A stretch of DNA of 32,379 nucleotides from Candidatus Omnitrophota bacterium (GTDB taxonomy: Bacteria; Omnitrophota; Gorgyraeia; 1-14-0-20-64-10), in contig JAUSCU010000108.1 in assembly GCA_030651065.1 (NCBI GenBank), forward strand, positions 1 to 32,379, written 5' to 3'. Positions 28,101 through 32,379 of this stretch are shown in pieces (position 1 is the stretch's first letter; the number at the start of each line of letters is the position of its first letter). The notes under the pieces were generated by a model. That model searched no databases and was not told where the DNA came from. It worked only from the letters and a program-made list of their open reading frames with translations. Made by a program: the position numbers and the translations under genes.

Positions 28101-31100
28101 CGCTCGTCTGGACGGACGGGTATTCCGGCTCGCTGGATTCCGTTGTGCTCAGCGAGGCCGAGAGGAACGACCTGATAAACAACGGTATGGCGGTGCTGGT
28201 GGGAACGCCGGTGCGGCCGCAGCAGGCCTCGGAGGTTTTGCACCTCTTCGACGCGGTCGCTCAAAGGCTAACGCAGGAACAGCAGGAACGGCTTGCCCTG
28301 GGGGATTCAGTGATGTTGGCGGACGGCAAGGTGGTTTCCTACGTGCAGGTGGATCAGCGGGTGGAGCTGGTGACCGCCGCCTATTACGGGACGCCGCTGG
28401 GCATGAGTGTGAGGCAGGACCAAAGTGATTCCAAGCTCTTCCACTACACTTTCCTCAACCCCACGAATCCCACACAGGACCCAGTCAAGATTGACCTGAG
28501 GGCGGACGGGTTTGGGGACGGCTGGCAGAAGGAGTACCAGGGCACGTTGTCTCTGGCGACGACGCTCCAGTACGGTACCGCCGTCCAGGTGAGCGGCTGG
28601 ACCGGGCAGGGGCTTCCTCCTTCCTTAAAGGATGTCACCCTGACCGCCGCCGACTGGGCCTTGCTGCAATCCGGTGGGACGGTCACCCGGACGGTGGGAG
28701 ATCAGGTGTTGACGCTGGAGGCCCGGCCGGTGACAGGTTTAAGCGAACAGCAGGTGAAGGATCTAAAGGCCGGACGGTTCGTTACCGTGGGTTCGGAGGT
28801 GTTGGCCTCCGTGGCAGTTGAGAGCGGCGAGTACTTTGTCACCGGCTCCTCCGGCACGGAACTCATGAAGGTGATCGAGAACGCGGACGGGACCGTGCAG
28901 GCGTTCAAGCCGGTACTGGATGCGAACGGGGATCCCACTCGAGATGTAAATGGGAATGTTGTTTTCTCTTCCACGCCGGTTGCCCTATCCCAGGAGGATG
29001 CCAAGGCGATGCAGGCGGCCGCGCGGAAGCTGGCTCCTCCGGTGGCGGCCGGTGCAAAGAGGACTCGCTCGACCGGGCTGACGCTGAAAAGCGAGCCGCT
29101 CTTTTCCACGGAAATGCTGGACATTTCGGACATGAACGGGAACAACAACCGGCTGGAGAATGCCCAGGTTGCCGGGAACCTTTGGTACACGGTGTCGGGC
29201 AACGCGCTGCCGATGTTCAACGGAACACGGGATTTCAGGGATGACATTGACCAGAGTTTCCTGCTGAACGCGGGCTACGTTCCCTTCTCGGCCAAATATG
29301 GTTTTGTGAGCCGGTTCGAGTACGATCCGAACCTGCCGCCGGCTGCGGTTGGAATCTTTGGAGCGAACGCCGCCGGAGCGGCCGGCCTGTTCGGCCTGCT
29401 GGGAGCCGGATCCCGGGCCCCTCCGGAGATCGCCGGCTCGCTTCAGACGTCTTCTTCCACGCAAGTTTCTCCTCCATCCGCCTCAGTCCAGGCACCTGTC
29501 CAGAACGAACAGATCGCCGAGCAGCTGGACGCGCAGTTCCGTGATCGCCAAAATTTGACCCAGCGAGTACTCGGCCGCATTGGGGATCTGCTCCGCGGAA
29601 TGATGCAACGGCTCCAGGGAGTTTCCGCGGGCGCTTTGGGGGTCCTCACCGAGTCGAAAATTGTCGAGATCCTCGCGCAGCTCGTAGCCGGGTTCGGCGC
29701 TTTCCTGGTCAACTGCGGCGCGATCGCGCTCGCCGCGATGCTGCAGGCGCGCCACGCCCTCCTTCCCACCCAGGTGGATCTCATGGTGGCGAATCTCCTC
29801 GTGGAACAGATGAGGGATCAAGGCCTTGGACCGATGTTGGCCGCGGGAATCGCTGGGGGGGTTGGCCCGCTGCTCTCCGCCCGCACGATCCGCCTCGTGG
29901 CCGGGTTGTCCAACGTGAATCTGCAGACGATCCGCGTCGCCGGCAGCAGCATGGAGCTCTTGCTGGCCATGTTGTCCAGCGCGGGCAGCCGGGCGATCAT
30001 CGGCCTGCCGGGCCACTTCGTCACGGCCCTTGGTTTGGAGAAGGATTCCGCCGGCAATTCGGTGGTCCGCTTCCTGGATTCCGACAACAAGGAGTACCGG
30101 CTCGGCCTGCCGCAGTTCCTCAATGTCTGGCGGGCGGGTGGCGGCTATGCGCTGGTGGACAAGGATGCGGCGCCTGTGACGGCGGCGGCGACGACGGGCC
30201 CGGTTTTCGCTCCTCCGACGATCGCCGCGATCGCGCCGGTTCAGCCGCCCCCGGCGGTTTCTCCGGCACCCGAACCGGAGATTTCTTCTCCGGTCGAGAG
30301 GATCTACACCTTCCCGGTGATCCAGGTGGGCCCGGACGAGGAGCGGGGGGTGGTGGGGGCGCAGCCGGTTCCTCCGTTGCTGCCGGGTCAGGTGGATCGG
30401 GTCGAGGCCGATGGCACCGCATCCCACAACGAAAGCTTTGTGGAGTTCGAATTCGACGATTCCGGGAAACTGATCGGGGCTCGGGGCGGATCTTTGAGCT
30501 GGGGGCTCACGGTCTTCGGCGAGGCCTTCTTCACCCAGACGACCGACGAGTATGTGATTACCGAATCCCTGGGGCAGGCGAAGGTCAGCCGCTCCACGGC
30601 GGAGACCACCACCCATCGGGCGGACGGCTCTCACGTTGACACCAAGACGACGACCAATTTCACCTACACGAATTCGGGTACCGATCCAGCGGAGTTGCCC
30701 GATTACTATCGGAACCCCGATGGGTCGGTGAAGGATGTCTTCTTGGACGGCGCGGGCCAGGTGCGGGAAGGTTTGACCCTGCGGGTCGAGGGATCGGTTC
30801 ACGGAGTGGGTGATACGGTCTTCGGCGAGACCTTCATGCAGGACAGCATCCAGAGATACGACATCATAGCGGGCGGGCCGAAGGTAATCCGGACGGAGAC
30901 GACCACCGATACCGTGGCTGTGGACGGCGGCCGCAGCCGGAGCACGCAGGTAGTCGAGCAGGAGTATGACAAGGAGACCGGCCTGCTGACGGCCATGTTC
31001 CATCCCAACGACGCGCCGGACGTGTTTACTGAATCGGAGGATGTGTTTGGCAACAAGACCCTCACCCGAGTGCTGGAGCAGTTCGAGCGCGTCAACGGCC

Positions 31101-32379
31101 AGGGCAAGGTGGTGCTGGCCCACACGGAATCGATCACCACCGGGATTGACGGAGCCACCTCCCTCTCGATCTCGGAGACCCGGAACTTCTACTCTGACGG
31201 CACCGAGGATCCCAGCGCTTTGTCCCCCGAATACAGCCAGTCCGCGCCCAACGGGATGCAGCCTCCTTCCGGCCGGACCTGGATCGGCAACTTGACGGCG
31301 GTGACCGAAGAAGAGGTGGGATATTCGGATTTCGAGGGCCTCCCCCAGGTCTATAAAGGAACGGTCACCCTTTCCACGGATGCGTTCGGCTTCAGCAAGA
31401 CCGTCTCCCTCGTTAAGAATACCTATGAGATCGTGTCCGGCCAGCCGAAAGGGGTCTTGAGTGAGACCCATTCCACGCAGAGATCCAACGACGGCAGCGA
31501 CGCCGTGACGGTCAGCCTTGTCCGGACCGGCTACACCGATGGGACCGAGGATCCGGCCGGCCTGGCCGCGGAATACCACAAGGACCATCCGGAGGGGAAG
31601 GTCTGGAAGGGGCTTATTAAGGAAGTGAAGGAGCAGGAGGTGGTTTTCGACAACCCGTTGACCGGCGCCAGCGAAACTTACATCGGCGCGGTCACGGTAG
31701 CGCACGATGCTTTCCAGTTCACCACATCGGTTTCCAAGGCCAGCAACCGGTACGATCTGGTCTACGGCATCTCCCGGGTGGGTGAGACGCTGACCACCAC
31801 CGAGAACCTCAGCCTGGACGGCGCCAACTCCGCCACTCTCAGCACTACCTCCTATGAGTACACAGTCCGGGAATCGGCCGACTTGGATGGTGACGGCACC
31901 GTGACTGCCTCCGAATTGGAGATTCTGCTGCCCGGCGTGGCGCCGGAGTCCCGCGCGGCCTACGTGGATCCATCCGGCAAGCTGTACCCAACCCTTCTGA
32001 AAGCGGTCTCCGGTTTCAGCGCGACCGACGGCGAAGACGCGTTCGCGTTCAACAAGTTCCACACCGACACGACCGACACGTACTCCGTGATCCAGGGCCA
32101 GGCTCGCGTGGCCACCAGCCACAGCGTCACGACCACAACCGGCGATGACGACAGCACGTCCACCACCACCGCGGATGTCGTGAACACCTACAGCTCCGTC
32201 GCGAAACTGACCGGTGTGACCGGCGGCAGCGTCACGGATGGCGAAGACGCGTTCAAGTTCAACGCGTTCCACACCGAGACGACCGACACGTACGATCAGG
32301 CCTTGATCACCACCACCGGCCAGGCTCGTGTGGCCACCAGCCACAGCGTCACGACCACAACCGGCGATGACGACAGCAC
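22109..32379 (+). CDS. Giant exported repeat protein (at least 3,423 codons, 3' end beyond window)
   Basis: GTG at 22109 (MRKKDLYDKSETTGAEGAILEWNAPRRRPILKFVSSVTCFTFILTQLPIHAYALPRMQ...). The frame is still open at the window end: spot checks from 22109 through 29714, 30509, 31880 and 32327 are in phase. The ORF track reports no stop-terminated ORF for it. It has a signal-like N-terminus, multiple repeat families and a C39-like domain. Confidence 0.88.
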   Translation, partial: MRKKDLYDKSETTGAEGAILEWNAPRRRPILKFVSSVTCFTFILTQLPIHAYALPRMQPVDSTNLVNGVNSVSNLAFQEERAQMLRRRMEDLGKVQRAVEVGWLTTSGSFSQSLQILGADINRGAEFLQRTWDQGVNRVQELAGVVAGPNNTGTIEFNYMPIKQEGGKPMMLYFRNGLTSRVIGEKTKDGYQDTFNMKYHSNRLLSSYESMEYKEMPGLLGGRLILRTTKWTGDWLPGSMFYASSETQAVRQINQERIETTGFNTWTEADVDRLQTKLTDMESKITSAAELAWVVAMRQALSTGAIGAGVTSEVTSITERNYKKHDRSRPLEWSQKLTDPTGVVESNVVVTYKGPKENNLTSYIEEGTRKSLFISEADFELYQEWMGEILGNPDAGREERSAAERLAGMVARGEIGPGTTVQTGFRVERTYLDYSPKNDPLHYKEKRTSSDSSVVTESEVKIEYDTDRQVKRQEESRTEVGHYTVRDVDAFWEALREIEERSPEQVTSAEGQFAADLRFKLETGEIGEGRIFSREIQVVREGFLYGDSMQAVEWDQTTVIGGTTLKEKVLTYQNDAQGRSLELLTLSDEQTAYTDKDRENLRRRAQEVFSDPDTTDAARDAARETLAALDSGVAMPSVFRRSSVRYEGDIRYNAAGLRIQYTRQSTSNSDKLLTVEEVGGTVYDTRGRELSSLRKVQRIGTDSRNAYLLEDGKEITPEILRTLLEAFSSGGDPVTIQNLMDRGLLTATDASGTEMREEEIEAMLRAHPVSIEGAPGSRPSTLQEVMDLTDDADRPLLRVMGADGLEMTERDVSALLSRESRPAHVATIDELVEKGVLRLESMPMTMNQHSAVDRYGAQYDDMGRLIGVTEETTDPATNLRNLTRIYGTTYDSESRQDSSVTASRQYGESVRMMLFRAGSDQELDALELHDMIQQNGLSLGVLMLRGMIERREATGELDQTTTTYRKATRYYDSNLAEGFSDAVSTKGFGADGITEETQSSLTRYNEAGQMQSQLLMSHRTGMDTATVHKLDGKDLVYEDLRSVMNDTGMSLKDLFDTGRITLEKKASLLDTRTETFRHDVQYDPFTGFLVHQVDFSTGDQNPGTNQITFQDANYTEQGQLSSARTINRSDLFGLEGNATDVWTQYTRTEDGTLRFAEAVGNQATFDIFGSTSAARIEQSFLGIAGQSRMVAGVVSGVAVEVDGSHFDVGQITTYAYDPSAILIGAHGSNFREGSDIFLNYSRRTLENLYSIINGDARVKLSFSTDGSFGPESPVAQPGTGATFTTLPVANDTDITGAAAAPFLVSPSLYISETVRDYGAIKVIAYYNKNSDDSKGALAGVQVTVPGAPIILTDVTSVTPGTETVFQGGSVSKYRYRISADNEGGVTVTRFSLSGTAETETETFFSRTVESGPGTGIFTTTQKSLGLTTAIVHSMGSGSVTVGHLNGNPNGTVTVSIPGSVASFSNVSGWPIINSDSGPDEIRIMAGSDVLATLVRNQSNEISLERVGADTVSVQRLVGPSGETLPILLTTTKTNPAIPADARVTKAVWTHEVSGDILLAVTASWAADGLSAKVMITGMNGVAVNRLLEGVTDLTSLNGVVKISKTAADFQEISVGSDSQVLIRITAAGALASTIETGLDATGARVILYKNAAGTVTTKTIREETGTTLTRVVTYRDAYNPSGTNTREEEMMIGPGFLRVDSYVKADDTVGSQVARRAITYLNMETGRATQAAKIEYYPDSASVKQVEIEQYNPDGATVKVMKVLRAPDGKISGADRQQYDANGNRTVMRLEPTGNGDGSLNLVASYVSANGDRLRVLWIENTRRQIFEMTTGTPRLWQVVVTGGDPAALTDFVFQSDDQWQKLLTGQTIDVTVGAKSCSIRLANPGESGAVELSVPVPLPVAMAVEIVSYTGYTGIGTDRPDMTIQDLMKMQWDGTVTEEEIKAFRAGQKITVDLGPGKTVTLRQASINPNTLTQDQRNALYGPLNLGGGRVDLRQRTLVWTDGYSGSLDSVVLSEAERNDLINNGMAVLVGTPVRPQQASEVLHLFDAVAQRLTQEQQERLALGDSVMLADGKVVSYVQVDQRVELVTAAYYGTPLGMSVRQDQSDSKLFHYTFLNPTNPTQDPVKIDLRADGFGDGWQKEYQGTLSLATTLQYGTAVQVSGWTGQGLPPSLKDVTLTAADWALLQSGGTVTRTVGDQVLTLEARPVTGLSEQQVKDLKAGRFVTVGSEVLASVAVESGEYFVTGSSGTELMKVIENADGTVQAFKPVLDANGDPTRDVNGNVVFSSTPVALSQEDAKAMQAAARKLAPPVAAGAKRTRSTGLTLKSEPLFSTEMLDISDMNGNNNRLENAQVAGNLWYTVSGNALPMFNGTRDFRDDIDQSFLLNAGYVPFSAKYGFVSRFEYDPNLPPAAVGIFGANAAGAAGLFGLLGAGSRAPPEIAGSLQTSSSTQVSPPSASVQAPVQNEQIAEQLDAQFRDRQNLTQRVLGRIGDLLRGMMQRLQGVSAGALGVLTESKIVEILAQLVAGFGAFLVNCGAIALAAMLQARHALLPTQVDLMVANLLVEQMRDQGLGPMLAAGIAGGVGPLLSARTIRLVAGLSNVNLQTIRVAGSSMELLLAMLSSAGSRAIIGLPGHFVTALGLEKDSAGNSVVRFLDSDNKEYRLGLPQFLNVWRAGGGYALVDKDAAPVTAAATTGPVFAPPTIAAIAPVQPPPAVSPAPEPEISSPVERIYTFPVIQVGPDEERGVVGAQPVPPLLPGQVDRVEADGTASHNESFVEFEFDDSGKLIGARGGSLSWGLTVFGEAFFTQTTDEYVITESLGQAKVSRSTAETTTHRADGSHVDTKTTTNFTYTNSGTDPAELPDYYRNPDGSVKDVFLDGAGQVREGLTLRVEGSVHGVGDTVFGETFMQDSIQRYDIIAGGPKVIRTETTTDTVAVDGGRSRSTQVVEQEYDKETGLLTAMFHPNDAPDVFTESEDVFGNKTLTRVLEQFERVNGQGKVVLAHTESITTGIDGATSLSISETRNFYSDGTEDPSALSPEYSQSAPNGMQPPSGRTWIGNLTAVTEEEVGYSDFEGLPQVYKGTVTLSTDAFGFSKTVSLVKNTYEIVSGQPKGVLSETHSTQRSNDGSDAVTVSLVRTGYTDGTEDPAGLAAEYHKDHPEGKVWKGLIKEVKEQEVVFDNPLTGASETYIGAVTVAHDAFQFTTSVSKASNRYDLVYGISRVGETLTTTENLSLDGANSATLSTTSYEYTVRESADLDGDGTVTASELEILLPGVAPESRAAYVDPSGKLYPTLLKAVSGFSATDGEDAFAFNKFHTDTTDTYSVIQGQARVATSHSVTTTTGDDDSTSTTTADVVNTYSSVAKLTGVTGGSVTDGEDAFKFNAFHTETTDTYDQALITTTGQARVATSHSVTTTTGDDDS
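23222..25320 (+). repeat. Degenerate composite repeats (helical segment plus YD-like beta strands) in the giant protein
   Basis: FISEADFELYQEW..LAGMVARGEIG; YTVRDVDAFWEAL..LRFKLETGEIG; YLLEDGKEITPEILRTLL..LMDRGLL; GADGLEMTERDVSALL..LVEKGVL; KLDGKDLVYEDLRSVM..LFDTGRI, interspersed with RYGAQYDDMGRLIGV-type strands. Confidence 0.6.
27913..28840 (+). repeat. About 32-aa repeats of the form L(S/T)xxxxxxLxxGxxVxVGxxVL in the giant protein
   Basis: TVTEEEIKAFRAGQKITVDLGPG; VLSEAERNDLINNGMAVLVGTPV; RLTQEQQERLALGDSVMLADGKVV; TLTAADWALLQSGGTVTRTVGDQVL; GLSEQQVKDLKAGRFVTVGSEVL. Confidence 0.6.
29480..30175 (+). other. C39/papain-like cysteine peptidase-type domain within the giant protein
   Basis: Candidate Cys in FLVNCGAIALAAML (TGC at 29714-29716), candidate His in GLPGHFVTALGLE (CAC at 30014-30016), followed by VVRFLDSDNKEYRLGLPQFLNVWRAGGGYALVDKD. 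Confidence 0.6.
30509..32379 (+). repeat. Seven-copy C-terminal repeat family, divergent to near-identical, continuing past the window
   Basis: Units begin near 30509, 30815, 31040, 31379, 31706, 32036 and 32246; consensus (D/T)(A/V)FxFxxxxTxxxxxYxxxxGQxxVxxSxTxTTxxxDGS. The last two share a 62-bp block (32096-32157 and 32318-32379) with one visible mismatch. Confidence 0.8.

Noticed and set aside
29483-32344. 953-aa antisense ORF (and similar long antisense ORFs at 11731-14391, 18459-20210, 21974-23839, 24341-25786)
   Set aside because: They mirror strongly supported + strand genes in GC-rich DNA. The translations are low-complexity His/Arg/Gly/Leu-rich with no recognisable domains, typical of shadow ORFs.
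32029-32379. CRISPR array or intergenic direct repeats
   Set aside because: The repeats are in-frame coding repeats of the giant protein with a unit of about 210-222 bp, not short palindromic repeats with unique spacers.

Overview
A 32.4 kb GC-rich bacterial window from a diderm, since it encodes TolC, RND and periplasmic proteins. Left part: the 5' end of a class I fructose-bisphosphate aldolase (- strand, truncated), an exported truncated haemoglobin, an MFS transporter, an AsmA-like protein and fumC. Next is a very tight eight-gene run (4340-10671) in which all genes abut or overlap: MetE N-terminal-domain-like protein, Rieske ferredoxin, LarE-like PP-loop sulfurtransferase, endonuclease IV, a second PP-loop enzyme, a chlorite-dismutase/HemQ-family protein, MetE C-terminal (catalytic) domain protein, and a VIT/CCC1 transporter. 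A tRNA-Glu(CUC) with a near-consensus promoter follows, then two small ORFs. After that comes an efflux locus: AMIN-TolC fusion, membrane-fusion protein and two RND pumps. The first RND pump carries a Pro-rich linker and a C-terminal winged-helix domain. The second has an apparent 51-aa insertion between TM2 and TM3. The right third (22109 to the window end) is a single open frame of at least 3,423 codons with no stop in the window. It is a giant exported protein with a signal-like N-terminus, several internal repeat families, a C39/papain-like domain and a terminal repeat array. The repeats in that array become nearly identical at the DNA level toward the window edge. Best candidates for undescribed biology: (1) the giant repeat/C39 protein and its AT-rich structured leader, (2) the RND-winged-helix fusion with three PA-x-D-x-WR motifs, (3) the split-MetE/Rieske/PP-loop/HemQ-like operon. 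All family calls are by eye from motifs; no searches were run.
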